Assembly: GCA_900316165.1 (NCBI GenBank)
Contig: ONBW01000004.1
Location: forward strand, 1-64,000
Direction: 5' to 3'
From: an uncultured Lachnospiraceae bacterium
Lineage (GTDB): Bacteria; Bacillota; Clostridia; Lachnospirales; Lachnospiraceae
Length of the DNA stretch: 64,000 nt
Numbering within the stretch: the first letter of the stretch is position 1; every line of letters starts with the position of its first letter. Shown here piece by piece: positions 1 to 8,773 of this stretch. The position numbers and the translations under genes are program-made. The notes below the pieces were generated by a model. That model worked only from the letters and a program-made list of their open reading frames with translations. It searched no databases and was not told the DNA's origin.

Positions 1-48
1 TTGTGGCAGTCGTGCCCGTCAGATACGAAAAACTAATTTTTAAACTAA

Positions 49-84
49 AGAAGGACTGAGAACCAGCGAATTCCCAATCCTTCT
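49..84 (-). promoter_or_regulatory. Leader hairpin for a gene beyond the left edge
   Basis: Positions 49-62 and 71-84 pair over 14 consecutive bases (two G-U pairs when read as minus-strand RNA) around an 8-nt loop. It lies just downstream of the minus-strand promoter at 106-134, so it would form at the 5' end of a transcript leaving the window on the left. The bases after it are T-rich but not a clean T run, so it may be a leader structure rather than a terminator. Confidence 0.45.
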
Positions 85-105
85 ATCAACAATTTGACAT
101 TACAT

Positions 106-134
106 ATAATACCACAATGAATACAAAATGTCAC
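106..134 (-). promoter_or_regulatory. Putative sigma-A promoter reading out of the left edge
   Basis: On the minus strand GTGACA (129-134) and TATTAT (106-111) are separated by exactly 17 bp. It lies beyond the etfA terminator, so it should serve the next gene to the left, outside the window. Confidence 0.5.
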
Positions 135-227
135 ATTTTTTTCATAAAAAATTGTATGGATTTTAGTGCTTTTTTAAAAAAATTCACGGAAATAACACAA
201 AATATGCGATTTTCCGACGCCTAAGCC

Positions 228-263
228 AAAAAAGGCACATCCGGAAAAATTTCCGGATGCGCC
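228..263 (-). terminator. Rho-independent terminator of the butyrate operon
   Basis: A G+C-rich hairpin (arms 234-247 and 250-263, GGCGCATCCGGAAA on the minus strand) is followed by six T residues in the minus direction. It starts 35 bp past the etfA stop codon and should end the thl-hbd-bcd-etfB-etfA transcript. Confidence 0.85.
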
Positions 264-297
264 TGATTTTTCAAGAAAAGTTTAAGATTTCTTAAAT

Positions 298-1356
298 TTA
301 TGCCTCAGCTTCCTTAGCCTTCTGAGCCTTGATAGCCTCTGTAAGCATAGGAACAATCTTGTTTAAGTCTCCAACTAAGCCATAGTCAGCTACGTCAAAG
401 ATAGGTGCTCCCTCATCCTTGTTGATAGCGATGATGACATCTGACTCCTCCATACCTGCTACGTGCTGGATGGCACCTGAGATACCAATAGCGAAGTAGA
501 TATTTGGACGAACTGTCTTACCAGTCTGACCTACCTGAAGATCCTTTGGCTTCCAGCCTGAATCTACAACGGCACGTGAGCATGAAACCATAGCGCCCTT
601 ACCAAGTGCTGCTGCAAGGTCATCAAGGAGCTTGAAGTTCTCAGCTGAACCAACTCCACGTCCGCCAGATACAAGGATCTTAGCGTCCATGATGTTTGCA
701 ACCTTAGCTACATCCTTAACTACCTTCTCAACAGTTACAGACTTGCTGTTCTCTGTAATCTTGATGTCAGCCTTGATAACCTCTGGCTTTCTGCCAGCAA
801 CTGGCTCAAGCTTCTGCATAACGCCTGGACGAACTGTAGCCATCTGAGGACGGTTGTTAGGGCAGGCGATAGTAGCGATTGTGTTACCACCGAATGCGGG
901 ACGAGTCATGAGGAGCTGATTATGAAGCTGCTCTACGCCCGGCTTTGGCTCGAGTGGGAAGTCTCCGATATCGAGCTTTGTGCAGTCTGCGGTAAGACCA
1001 GTAGCTACACGAGCTGAAACTGTAGGACCAAGGTCACGTCCGATTGCTGTAGCGCCTACGAGCATGATCTCTGGCTTGTACTCATTAATAACACCTGCAA
1101 GAGCCTGTGCGTACTGCTCTGTACGATATGTCTCAAGTAATGGATCATCGACAATGATGACACGGTCAGCACCGTACTCACCAAGTCTGTCAGCAAGGCC
1201 TTCAACCTTTGATCCGATAAGGACTGCAGTTACCTGCTCTCCTAATGCGTCTGCTAATTCTTTTCCTTTACCAATAAGCTCAAGAGAGATAGAAGAAAGC
1301 TCTCCGTCTACCTGCTGAGCATAGGTAAATACTCCTTTATAATCTTCTAAAGCCAT
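298..1356 (-). CDS. etfA: Electron transfer flavoprotein subunit alpha
   Basis: This 352-residue protein is the FAD-binding alpha subunit of the electron transfer flavoprotein. With EtfB and butyryl-CoA dehydrogenase it forms the cytoplasmic complex that, in butyrate-forming Clostridia, couples crotonyl-CoA reduction by NADH to ferredoxin reduction (electron bifurcation). The C-terminal FAD domain is clear, with GGRGVGSAENF near residue 230, then VGQTGKTVRP and ISGAIQHVAGM. It is the last gene of the cluster, 31 bp after etfB, and a terminator follows. Length is normal for the family. The bifurcating role is inferred from family and context. Confidence 0.95.
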   Translation of the reverse strand: MALEDYKGVFTYAQQVDGELSSISLELIGKGKELADALGEQVTAVLIGSKVEGLADRLGEYGADRVIIVDDPLLETYRTEQYAQALAGVINEYKPEIMLVGATAIGRDLGPTVSARVATGLTADCTKLDIGDFPLEPKPGVEQLHNQLLMTRPAFGGNTIATIACPNNRPQMATVRPGVMQKLEPVAGRKPEVIKADIKITENSKSVTVEKVVKDVAKVANIMDAKILVSGGRGVGSAENFKLLDDLAAALGKGAMVSCSRAVVDSGWKPKDLQVGQTGKTVRPNIYFAIGISGAIQHVAGMEESDVIIAINKDEGAPIFDVADYGLVGDLNKIVPMLTEAIKAQKAKEAEA

Positions 1357-1387
1357 TTTTTACCTGCTTTCTTTTATTCTTAATTAA

Positions 1388-2191
1388 TTATATAAGATGT
1401 TTCTCGTTGAGCTTGCCCATGATGTATTCTACAGAAGCCTGAGGATCAAGTGTAACCTTCTCTCCTGCTCCCTTACGAACCTTATCGGAAGCCTTAGCGA
1501 TCTTTGTCGGTGAACCCTTAAGACCAAGGTCCTTATCATCAACATCCTTGAGATCCTTACGGCCCCAAACTGTGATTCTGTCAGCCTTCTGATCGATGGC
1601 ATCGAAGATTCCGCCTGGTGTCATGTACATAGGCTCTTTTGAAAGCTCTGCAAGTGCAGTAACAAGGCAAGGCATATTAGCCTTAAGGATATGATATCTG
1701 TCGTCGTACTGTCTCTTTACCTCAACAGTCTTTGCAGCCTCATCAACCTTGATATCCTCAGCATAAGAAATAACCGGGATTCCAAGATGCTCAGCGATCT
1801 GAGGTCCAACCTGAGCTGTATCACCATCGATAGCCTGACGGCCTGTGATGATCAGATCATAGTCGATATTTCTGAGAGCGCCTGCGATTGTTGTGGAAGT
1901 AGCCCAGGTATCAGCACCACCGAGTACACGGTCAGTAACAAGAACACCATCATCAGCTCCCATAGCCATAGCCTCTAAGAGAACATCCTCAGCCTTTGGA
2001 AGACCCATTGTAAGAACTGTAACAGTTGTGCCAGGATGAGCTTCCTTGATACGAAGTGCAGCCTCAAGACCAGCCTTATCATCAGGGTTCATGATCGTAA
2101 GCATTGCTGCACGGTTAAGAGTTCCGTCTGGGTTAAATACAACGCCACCCTTGGTATCCGGAACCTGTTTAATACATACTACAATTTTCAT
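1388..2191 (-). CDS. etfB: Electron transfer flavoprotein subunit beta
   Basis: The 267-residue beta subunit partners EtfA. It opens with MKIVVCIKQVPDTK, the usual start of this family, and carries the signature IITGRQAIDGDTAQVGP around residues 114-130. In bifurcating Etf complexes this subunit binds the flavin that receives electrons from NADH. It lies between bcd (66 bp upstream) and etfA (31 bp downstream) in the same direction, the order common in Lachnospiraceae. An AGGAG-like ribosome site precedes the ATG. Confidence 0.95.
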   Translation of the reverse strand: MKIVVCIKQVPDTKGGVVFNPDGTLNRAAMLTIMNPDDKAGLEAALRIKEAHPGTTVTVLTMGLPKAEDVLLEAMAMGADDGVLVTDRVLGGADTWATSTTIAGALRNIDYDLIITGRQAIDGDTAQVGPQIAEHLGIPVISYAEDIKVDEAAKTVEVKRQYDDRYHILKANMPCLVTALAELSKEPMYMTPGGIFDAIDQKADRITVWGRKDLKDVDDKDLGLKGSPTKIAKASDKVRKGAGEKVTLDPQASVEYIMGKLNEKHLI

Positions 2192-2257
2192 GTATTTTAC
2201 TTTGCTCCTTTATGTAATCAAATATTTCAGGATATTTTTGAAAAAATAACCGAAAAA

Positions 2258-3418
2258 TTATTTTAATAAGTTTCCTGAAATAACCATTCTCTGAACTTCT
2301 GATGTACCTTCGTAGATCTCTGTGATCTTCGCATCACGCATCATACGCTCAACATCATACTCACGGGTGTAACCATAACCACCGTGAAGCTGTACAGCCT
2401 TAGTAGTAACAGCCATAGCTGCCTCTGCTGCGAAAAGCTTTGCCTCTGCAGCCTCTACTGAGAATCTAGGCTTGTTCTTCTTAGCCTCTGCTGCAGCATA
2501 TACGAGGTACTGAGCAGCCTGCATACGTGTAACCATATCAGCAAGCTGGAACTGTGTATTCTGGAAAGCTGCGATTGAACGGCCGAACTGCTTTCTCTCT
2601 TTAACGAACTCAACTGTGCGGTCGATAGCGCCCTCACCAAGTCCAAGAGCCTGAGCAGCGATTCCGATACGTCCACCATCAAGAGTATGCATAGCTTCCT
2701 GGAATCCCTTACCTCTTACACCAAGAAGATTCTCAGCTGGGATACGGCAATCCTGGAAAATAAGCTCGTATGTAGATGAAGCGCGGATACCCATCTTCTT
2801 CTCCTTGGTTCCGAATGTGAATCCAGGAGTTCCCTTCTCAACGATGAATGCTGAGAAGTTCTTCTTAGGACGGCCCTTCTTATCTGTTGTGATATCTGTT
2901 ACAGCGATGATTACATAGATATCAGCCTCTTTACCGTTTGTGATGAAGCACTTTGATCCGTTAAGAACCCACTCATTTGTGCTCTCATCGAGAACAGCCT
3001 TTGTCTGAGCTCCCTGTGCATCTGTACCAGCGCCTGGCTCTGTAAGAGCGAAAGCTCCGAGCTTCTCACCCTTTGCAAGAGGTACAAGGTACTTCTGCTT
3101 CTGCTCCTCTGTACCATAGTTCATGATAGGATCGCAGCAGAGTGATGAATGAGCTGAAACGATAACTGCTGTAGTACCGCAGACCTTTGCGAGCTCCTCA
3201 ACACACATAACGTATGTAAGAGGATCACATCCCTGTCCGCCATACTCCTTTGGGATAGCGATTCCCATGAAACCGTACTTAGCCATTTTCTCAACGGTTG
3301 CTCTTGGGAACTCTTCTGTCTCATCGATTTCCTGTGCGAGTGGCTTTACCTCTTTCTGAGCAAAATCAGCGAAGAGGGAACGTGCCATCTCATGCTTTTT
3401 ATCTATAATAAAATCCAT
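2258..3418 (-). CDS. bcd: Butyryl-CoA dehydrogenase (acyl-CoA dehydrogenase)
   Basis: This 386-residue flavoprotein should reduce crotonyl-CoA to butyryl-CoA. Acyl-CoA dehydrogenase signatures are present: [12 protein letters not shown] near residues 123-134, and the C-terminal [12 protein letters not shown], whose Glu at about 370 matches the catalytic base of short-chain family members. The gene is followed by etfB and etfA, its electron-transfer partners. Upstream, 166 bp separate it from hbd, and that gap holds a structured dispersed repeat. Assignment as the butyryl-CoA enzyme rather than another acyl-CoA dehydrogenase rests on the cluster. Confidence 0.93.
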   Translation of the reverse strand: MDFIIDKKHEMARSLFADFAQKEVKPLAQEIDETEEFPRATVEKMAKYGFMGIAIPKEYGGQGCDPLTYVMCVEELAKVCGTTAVIVSAHSSLCCDPIMNYGTEEQKQKYLVPLAKGEKLGAFALTEPGAGTDAQGAQTKAVLDESTNEWVLNGSKCFITNGKEADIYVIIAVTDITTDKKGRPKKNFSAFIVEKGTPGFTFGTKEKKMGIRASSTYELIFQDCRIPAENLLGVRGKGFQEAMHTLDGGRIGIAAQALGLGEGAIDRTVEFVKERKQFGRSIAAFQNTQFQLADMVTRMQAAQYLVYAAAEAKKNKPRFSVEAAEAKLFAAEAAMAVTTKAVQLHGGYGYTREYDVERMMRDAKITEIYEGTSEVQRMVISGNLLK

Positions 3419-3478
3419 GGATCTAATTTTCCTCCAATATTTATATTTGAACAGCGCTTGGTTTCAAGCTGGCCTAAT

Positions 3479-3596
3479 AAGGAAGTTCTTCTCGTTAAGT
3501 TCAAGCTTCGCCTGCGGCTCGCTTTCACTAATCTCGAAGAACGACCTCGAATTGGACTCGAACTACGCTACGCTTGTTCTCGTCTCAATTCTTTCG
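3479..3596 (+). repeat. Dispersed structured repeat, copy 1 (hbd-bcd gap)
   Basis: This 118-bp stretch aligns without gaps to 22506-22623. It has two imperfect hairpins: one opens with GTTCTTC and closes with GAAGAAC, the other has arms GAATTG (3549-3554) and CAATTC (3586-3591). Compared with copy 2, the second hairpin's arms differ at paired positions so that pairing is kept. The right end overlaps the last codons and stop of hbd. It would form an RNA structure between hbd and bcd in the butyrate mRNA. Confidence 0.85.
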
Positions 3597-4469
3597 GTCT
3601 ACTGGAACTTTATTCTTAAAGCCCTCTGAATAGTCATAGAAGCCTCTGCCGCTCTTAACACCAAGATGTCCTGCACGAACCATCTTCTTAAGAAGTGGAG
3701 CTGGACGATACTTGGAATCTGCTGTCTCTGTGTAGAGAACGTTCATGATAGCAAGAACGATATCAAGTCCGATGTAATCACCGAGCTCAAGTGGTCCCAT
3801 TGGGTGGTTGCATCCAAGCTTCATAGCGTTATCAACGCCCTCGATATCAGCAACGCCCTCTGAATATACGAAGATTCCTTCGTTGATCATTGGGATAAGG
3901 ATACGGTTTGCAACGAAACCAGCTGACTCCTGAACACGTACAGGTGTCTTTCCAAGCTTTCTTGCGATCTCCTCAACCTTCTCAACTGTCTCGTCAGGTG
4001 TATTAGCACCCTTGATAACCTCGATGAGCTTCATAACAGGAGCTGGGTTGAAGAAGTGCATTCCGATAACTGGTGTCTTAAGACCAGCACCGATCTCTGT
4101 GATTGAAAGAGATGATGTATTTGATGCAAAAATGCAGTTCGGGTTCTTAACGATGTTCTCTTCAAGATCCTTGAAGCAGTTCTTCTTGATATCCATAACC
4201 TCAAGAGCAGCCTCAACTACGAGATCAGGATCAACAGCAATAGTATTAAGACCTGTCTTAAACTTTGCGATGATTGAATCAGCCTTAGCCTGATCCATCT
4301 TGCCCTTGCTAACAAGCTTGTCAAGATTCTTCTTTACTTTGCCAAGTCCGCCTGCTGCGAACTCTTCCTTGATGTCGCAGAGATAAACTGTCTCTACTTC
4401 ATCGCACTGTGCAAATGTCTGGGCAATTCCTGAGCCCATTGTTCCAGCACCGATTACTGCAACTTTCAT
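3585..4469 (-). CDS. hbd: 3-hydroxybutyryl-CoA dehydrogenase
   Basis: The 294-residue NAD(P)-dependent dehydrogenase converts acetoacetyl-CoA to 3-hydroxybutyryl-CoA. The N-terminal Rossmann motif [14 protein letters not shown] lies at residues 7-20, and the active-site block [14 protein letters not shown] is near 138-151. The core ends at the usual GRGFYDYS; about a dozen more residues follow, the last of them encoded by the edge of the dispersed repeat, which suggests the repeat altered the 3' end of the gene. It lies between thl and bcd. No crotonase gene is present in the cluster. Confidence 0.94.
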   Translation of the reverse strand: MKVAVIGAGTMGSGIAQTFAQCDEVETVYLCDIKEEFAAGGLGKVKKNLDKLVSKGKMDQAKADSIIAKFKTGLNTIAVDPDLVVEAALEVMDIKKNCFKDLEENIVKNPNCIFASNTSSLSITEIGAGLKTPVIGMHFFNPAPVMKLIEVIKGANTPDETVEKVEEIARKLGKTPVRVQESAGFVANRILIPMINEGIFVYSEGVADIEGVDNAMKLGCNHPMGPLELGDYIGLDIVLAIMNVLYTETADSKYRPAPLLKKMVRAGHLGVKSGRGFYDYSEGFKNKVPVDRKN

Positions 4470-4499
4470 GAATTTTCCTCCTGTGAAAAATATATGATG

Positions 4500-4543
4500 T
4501 TGAACGCCCCGCTTAGTCCAAGAAGAACCAGCGGAACGCTCAA
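4500..4543 (-). promoter_or_regulatory. Intercistronic hairpin between thl and hbd
   Basis: Positions 4500-4513 and 4530-4543 can pair over 14 bases in minus-strand RNA (three G-U pairs) with a 16-nt loop. There is no T run, so it is unlikely to terminate. It may affect processing or stability of the thl and hbd message segments. Confidence 0.5.
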
Positions 4544-4563
4544 TTATTACCTAATTGTGGAAA

Positions 4564-5751
4564 TTAATCTCTCTCAACAATAGTAGCGCAGCCCATGCCG
4601 CCGCCGATGCAGAGTGTAGCAAGACCCTTCTTTGCATCTCTCTTCTCCATCTCGTGAAGAAGTGTAACAAGGATACGGCATCCTGAAGCTCCAACCGGAT
4701 GACCAAGTGCGATAGCACCACCGTTAACGTTTACTTTTGACATATCGAACTTCAGCTCTTTAGCTACTGCGCAAGACTGAGCTGCGAATGCCTCGTTAGC
4801 CTCGATGAGATCCATATCGTCAACTGAAAGACCAGTTCTCTTCATAACGTTCTTAACAGCTGCAACAGGGCCAACACCCATGATCTTCGGATCTACGCCG
4901 CCCATAGCGCCGCCAACGAAGTAAGCCATAGGCTTAACACCAAGCTCCTTAGCCTTCTCCTCTGTCATGAGAACAACTGCTGCTGCACCATCGTTGATTC
5001 CTGATGCGTTACCAGCTGTAACAAGGCCGCCCTCAACACCTGAACAGCACTTAAGCTTAGAAAGTGTCTCAACTGTTGTACCAGGACGTGGGCCCTCATC
5101 TGTATCGATTACGATATCACCCTTCTTACGATCATGAATTGTGATAGGAACGATCTCGTCCTTGAACTTTCCTTCCTTCATAGCCTTCTCGCACTTCTGC
5201 TGTGAGTTAGCTGAGAACTCATCGAGCTCCTGACGAGTAAGGTTCCACTGCTTGGCAACGTTCTCTGCTGTAACCATCATATGATACTGGTTGAATGCAT
5301 CCCAAAGAGCATCATTGATCATTGTATCTACGAGGACACCGTTGTTCATACGATATCCGAAACGTGCCTTATCAAGTGCGAACGGTGCACGTGACATAGA
5401 CTCTGTTCCACCTGCAACTACGATATCAGCCTGACCAGCCATGATCATATTTGCAGCCTCGTTAACGCACTTAAGACCTGATCCGCAAACTGCGTTAAGA
5501 GTGATTGCTGGAACCTCTACTGGAAGTCCTGCCTTTATTGATACCTGTCTAGCAACGTTCTGTCCAAGGCCTGCCTGGATAACGCAGCCGAACTTTACCT
5601 CATCAACCTGGTCTGCCGGTACATTTGCACGCTTTAAAGCTTCCTTTACAACAGTGGCACCCATGTCAACTGCTGATACGGTGGAGAGCTCTCCGCCCAT
5701 CTTTCCGATTGCTGTACGGCATGCTCCTGCCAGAACTATTCTTCCTGCCAT
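4564..5751 (-). CDS. thl: Acetyl-CoA acetyltransferase (thiolase)
   Basis: The 395-residue thiolase joins two acetyl-CoA to acetoacetyl-CoA, the first step of butyrate formation. The acylated cysteine lies in [15 protein letters not shown] near residue 88, the catalytic His in [10 protein letters not shown] near 350, and the second Cys in LCIGGGMGC near 381. The start at 5751 is chosen because AGGAG sits 7 bp before that ATG; an upstream in-frame ATG would add an Arg-rich stretch unlike the family. It is the first gene of the operon, behind a leader of about 150 nt with a Rex-type site. Confidence 0.94.
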   Translation of the reverse strand: MAGRIVLAGACRTAIGKMGGELSTVSAVDMGATVVKEALKRANVPADQVDEVKFGCVIQAGLGQNVARQVSIKAGLPVEVPAITLNAVCGSGLKCVNEAANMIMAGQADIVVAGGTESMSRAPFALDKARFGYRMNNGVLVDTMINDALWDAFNQYHMMVTAENVAKQWNLTRQELDEFSANSQQKCEKAMKEGKFKDEIVPITIHDRKKGDIVIDTDEGPRPGTTVETLSKLKCCSGVEGGLVTAGNASGINDGAAAVVLMTEEKAKELGVKPMAYFVGGAMGGVDPKIMGVGPVAAVKNVMKRTGLSVDDMDLIEANEAFAAQSCAVAKELKFDMSKVNVNGGAIALGHPVGASGCRILVTLLHEMEKRDAKKGLATLCIGGGMGCATIVERD

Positions 5752-5842
5752 GTCACGTCTCCTTCTAGCGCCTCTGCGCTTCATCATAAATTTGGGAAAA
5801 TGCGGATTCCCGTTTACTTTTCCAATGTGTTATGTAAAAAGT

Positions 5843-5860
5843 CTGTTAAAAATTTAACAA
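5843..5860 (-). promoter_or_regulatory. Rex-type redox operator
   Basis: Read on the minus strand the site matches TTGTTAA-N4-TTAACAA at all but the last base. This is the known binding motif of Rex, the NADH/NAD+-sensing repressor that controls butyrate and alcohol genes in Clostridia. It lies 92 bp before the thl start codon and about 50 bp downstream of the best promoter. A weaker promoter, TTGTTA-17-TTACAT, would overlap it directly. Confidence 0.75.
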
Positions 5861-5868
5861 TCTTTTCC

Positions 5869-5896
5869 AAAAAAATATAAGTCGCCGCATCGACTT
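5869..5896 (-). terminator. Hairpin with T run in the thl leader (ilvN terminator or attenuator)
   Basis: The minus-strand hairpin AAGTCG-ATGCGG-CGACTT is followed by AT and seven T residues. Its 3' arm can instead pair with a segment at 5927-5942 in a longer stem of about 16 bp with one mismatch, so two structures compete. It lies between ilvN and thl and also inside the thl transcript predicted from the promoter at 5915-5943. Confidence 0.6.
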
Positions 5897-5914
5897 CTTT
5901 GTAACACATTTATT

Positions 5915-5943
5915 ACTTTACCACATGCGACGGCTTATATCAA
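5915..5943 (-). promoter_or_regulatory. Putative sigma-A promoter of the butyrate operon
   Basis: On the minus strand TTGATA (5938-5943) and TAAAGT (5915-5920) are 17 bp apart. A transcript from here would start near 5908 and carry the T-run hairpin and the Rex-type site in its leader. Confidence 0.6.
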
Positions 5944-5967
5944 GGATTTTTTTTGTAAAAAAGGGAA

Positions 5968-6465
5968 TCAACGACAAGAGGTAGAAATACTCTCTATCGC
6001 TACCGGGCCGCCGCGGACTATCTCGATGCGGCGGAAGGTCTTTTTTAAAAGCGCTGTAAGCTCGTTGTTGCGGCGCTCTGTAAGCGCGCTCTCGAGAAGC
6101 ACCGAATCCTCTCCGATGTCTATGACACGGATTTTAAAGACCTGCGCGATCCGAAAGGCCTCTTCCTTTCCAGCAGCATCAATCCCATGAATTTTGGCAT
6201 AGAGAATTTCCTTGCTGTGGATTGGAACATCCGTAAGGTCCATGACCTTGATGACCTCAACCATCGAATTCAGCTGCTTTTTTATCTGTTCAAAGGTGAC
6301 GTCGTCTGCCGTTACACTGATTGTCATCCGGGAAACATCGTCATGCTCTGTCGTTCCTACTGTAAGGCTCTGGAGGTTATAGCTCTTTCCTGAAAAAAGC
6401 CCCGAGACCTTTGCCAAGACACCGACCTCATTTTCTACATATAATGCAATCCATCTGTTTTTCAT
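5968..6465 (-). CDS. ilvN: Acetolactate synthase small (regulatory) subunit
   Basis: The 165-residue regulatory subunit binds branched-chain amino acids, usually valine, and modulates the IlvB catalytic subunit. The N-terminal ACT domain (about residues 1-75) starts MKNRWIALYVENEVGVLAKVS, normal for IlvN/IlvH, and the C-terminal half fits the small-subunit family at its usual length. It lies 67 bp after ilvB in the same direction and is followed by a T-run hairpin. It probably forms the end of the thyA-folA-ilvB-ilvN transcription unit. Confidence 0.93.
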   Translation of the reverse strand: MKNRWIALYVENEVGVLAKVSGLFSGKSYNLQSLTVGTTEHDDVSRMTISVTADDVTFEQIKKQLNSMVEVIKVMDLTDVPIHSKEILYAKIHGIDAAGKEEAFRIAQVFKIRVIDIGEDSVLLESALTERRNNELTALLKKTFRRIEIVRGGPVAIESISTSCR

Positions 6466-6532
6466 AGTATCACCTGTCTAAGTAAAATAAACGGATTTCT
6501 CATCAAGAGATTTGAATCCGTGGCTTTCACTT

Positions 6533-8263
6533 TTACTTCAGTATCATGTCCGAATTTGCCATTCCGCCCTTTACCATAGGCAGCACGACATCCTCTGGGG
6601 CTATCTCAAATTCGATCAGCATTGATTTTCCGTCATGCTGGGCTTTCTTAGCCTCTTCAAGTGCAGGAACGATTTTCTCTTCATCCTTTACACGGATACC
6701 CTTTATTCCATAGGAGTCCACAAGCTTCAGATAATCCGGGACATAGAGCTCATCTGCATTTTCGATTCTATCAGGGTGCTCCACGCCGGCCGGGCGCCTG
6801 CCTAAATAAGTCAGCTGGTATCTCTTCCCGTAAAAATACTGCTGCTGCTGTCTTACCATGCCCAGATAACGATTGTTGAAAAGGCAGATAGTAACAGGGA
6901 TATCAGCGCAGATTGAAGTGGCAAGCTCCTGCATATTCATCTGAAAACCGCCGTCTCCAGTAAGGCAGACTACCTGCCTGTCATGATCAGCCTCCTTCGC
7001 GCCAAGCGATGCCGGGTATCCGAATCCCATGGTGCCAAGGCCGCCTGAAGTGATAAGATTTGAGTTCCCCTTAAGCCTTAAGAACTGCGTAGCCCACATC
7101 TGGTGCTGTCCTACATCTGTTACATAAGTGGCCTCTCCAAAGACCTCAGAAATGTCCTCCATAATAGTCTGCGGATTCAGCATTTTAGACACCTTGCACT
7201 GCAGAGGATGCTCCTCCTGCCATGCTTCGATTTCCTTCTGCCAGGCCTTCGTATTCATAGGCTCTGCCCATTCCAAAAGATGTGTCAGAGCAAGTGAAGC
7301 GTCTGATACAACAGGCACATCGACTACTACATTTCTTGAAATCGAAGCTGTATCAATATCCAAGTGGACAATCTTTGCCTTTGGTGCAAACTCGTTCAAA
7401 TCTCCTGTGATACGGTCGTTGAATCGTGTACCAATTGAAAAAAGAACGTCACACTCCATCTCTGCCATATTCGCGGCATAGCGGCCGTGCATTCCGGAAT
7501 TTCCGACATAGAGAGGGTCATCCTCCGGGATTGCGCCCTTGCCCATAACGGTTGTGACAACCGGAACGTTCATTTTTCTGGCAAAATCAGTAAGGAGCTT
7601 CTCCGCTCCTGAGATATGTATTCCGCCTCCTGCAAGGATCAGCGGTTTTTTGGCATTTTTAAGTGTCTTGTAGGCGCGCTTAAGCTGTCCGATATGCACA
7701 GAGGTGTTCGGCTTATAGCCGCGGATGTCGACATGGTCCGGGTACTCGTCCGGTCCACTCTTCTGCTGGATATCCTTTGGGATGTCGATAAGCACAGGGC
7801 CTGGCTTTCCGCTGGAAGCTATATAGAAGGCCATTTTAAGCATTCGGCCAAGGTTATTTCTGTCGCGGACTGTTACTCCGTATTTTACAATGCTTCGCGT
7901 CATGCCGACTATGTCGACCTCCTGGAACGCATCGTTTCCGATCAGCGGCTGCGCCACCTGTCCTGTGATTACGACAAGCGGGATTGAGTCGTAGTGCGCG
8001 TCTGCGATTCCTGTAATCGTGTTTGTGGCTCCCGGTCCACTGGTGACTATGGCGACTCCTACCTTACCGCTCTGTCTCGCATAGCCCTCTGCCTCATGAA
8101 TAAGAGCCTGCTCGTGGCGCGGCAGCACAAGGCGGAATTTATCCTCCTGCTTGTAGAGCTCATCAAGTATATCTGTCACCATTCCGCCCGGATAGGCAAA
8201 AATAGTATCTACGCCCTCTTCTGCTAATGCCTTTACTATCAGTTTTCTTCCTGTGATGTCCAT
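6533..8263 (-). CDS. ilvB: Acetolactate synthase large (catalytic) subunit
   Basis: The 576-residue thiamine-diphosphate enzyme condenses pyruvate with pyruvate or 2-oxobutyrate in isoleucine, valine and leucine synthesis. The catalytic Glu lies in RHEQALIHEAEGYARQ near residue 52. The ThDP/Mg site is the GDGGFQMNMQELAT...NNRYLGMV block near 435-470. The N-terminal FAYPGGMV motif is normal. Its start overlaps the end of folA by 25 bp, which implies translational coupling between folate/thymidylate and branched-chain amino acid genes, an arrangement that looks accidental rather than functional. Confidence 0.96.
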   Translation of the reverse strand: MDITGRKLIVKALAEEGVDTIFAYPGGMVTDILDELYKQEDKFRLVLPRHEQALIHEAEGYARQSGKVGVAIVTSGPGATNTITGIADAHYDSIPLVVITGQVAQPLIGNDAFQEVDIVGMTRSIVKYGVTVRDRNNLGRMLKMAFYIASSGKPGPVLIDIPKDIQQKSGPDEYPDHVDIRGYKPNTSVHIGQLKRAYKTLKNAKKPLILAGGGIHISGAEKLLTDFARKMNVPVVTTVMGKGAIPEDDPLYVGNSGMHGRYAANMAEMECDVLFSIGTRFNDRITGDLNEFAPKAKIVHLDIDTASISRNVVVDVPVVSDASLALTHLLEWAEPMNTKAWQKEIEAWQEEHPLQCKVSKMLNPQTIMEDISEVFGEATYVTDVGQHQMWATQFLRLKGNSNLITSGGLGTMGFGYPASLGAKEADHDRQVVCLTGDGGFQMNMQELATSICADIPVTICLFNNRYLGMVRQQQQYFYGKRYQLTYLGRRPAGVEHPDRIENADELYVPDYLKLVDSYGIKGIRVKDEEKIVPALEEAKKAQHDGKSMLIEFEIAPEDVVLPMVKGGMANSDMILK

Positions 8264-8760
8264 GTCTTCACTTTCTTATTCTTGTACTGAGTAAATGTGT
8301 AGCACAGATCGAAATATGTCTGTTCCTCGCTTTCTCCCTCTAATTCCCAGCTGTCCTCATTATCGAGGTTTGGGAAAAATGCGTCTGCGTCATAGTCCAT
8401 GTCGATTTTTGTGATCAGCGCCTTGTCGCAGTACGGTATCAGCTGGCGGTATATGGTTTCTCCGCCGATTACGTATATTTTTTCAGTGTCGTAATCTGAC
8501 AAGCGGTCGAACAATTCATCGATTGAGTGGACTATTATTGCTCCCTTGCACTGATAATCCTCAAAGGTCGTAAGCACGATGTTTGTCCTGTTAGGAAGCG
8601 GTCTTCCTCCGGGGAAGCTTTCAAGCGTTTTTCTTCCCATAACGACGACGTTTCCTGTCGTCTCATTTTTGAAGAGCTTCATGTCCTCAGGGATGCTTGT
8701 CAAGAGCTTCCCCCTGTATCCAATGGCCCAATTCTTATCAACTGCTGCAATTGCCTGCAT
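8239..8760 (-). CDS. folA: Dihydrofolate reductase
   Basis: The 173-residue enzyme reduces dihydrofolate to tetrahydrofolate with NADPH, regenerating the cofactor that ThyA oxidises. Family motifs are visible: AAVDKNWAIGYRGKLL at residues 4-19, IPEDMKLFK with the substrate-binding acid, VVVMGRKTLESFPGGRPLP at 38-56, and IYVIGGETIY near 100. It follows thyA by 13 bp in the same direction, the usual functional pairing, and overlaps ilvB. Confidence 0.95.
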   Translation of the reverse strand: MQAIAAVDKNWAIGYRGKLLTSIPEDMKLFKNETTGNVVVMGRKTLESFPGGRPLPNRTNIVLTTFEDYQCKGAIIVHSIDELFDRLSDYDTEKIYVIGGETIYRQLIPYCDKALITKIDMDYDADAFFPNLDNEDSWELEGESEEQTYFDLCYTFTQYKNKKVKTWTSQEEN

Positions 8761-8773
8761 GTGATTCTCCTTT

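Noticed and set aside
632..1318. Plus-strand frames opposite etfA
   Set aside because: They lie fully inside a well-supported gene on the other strand, have no ribosome sites and no family likeness.
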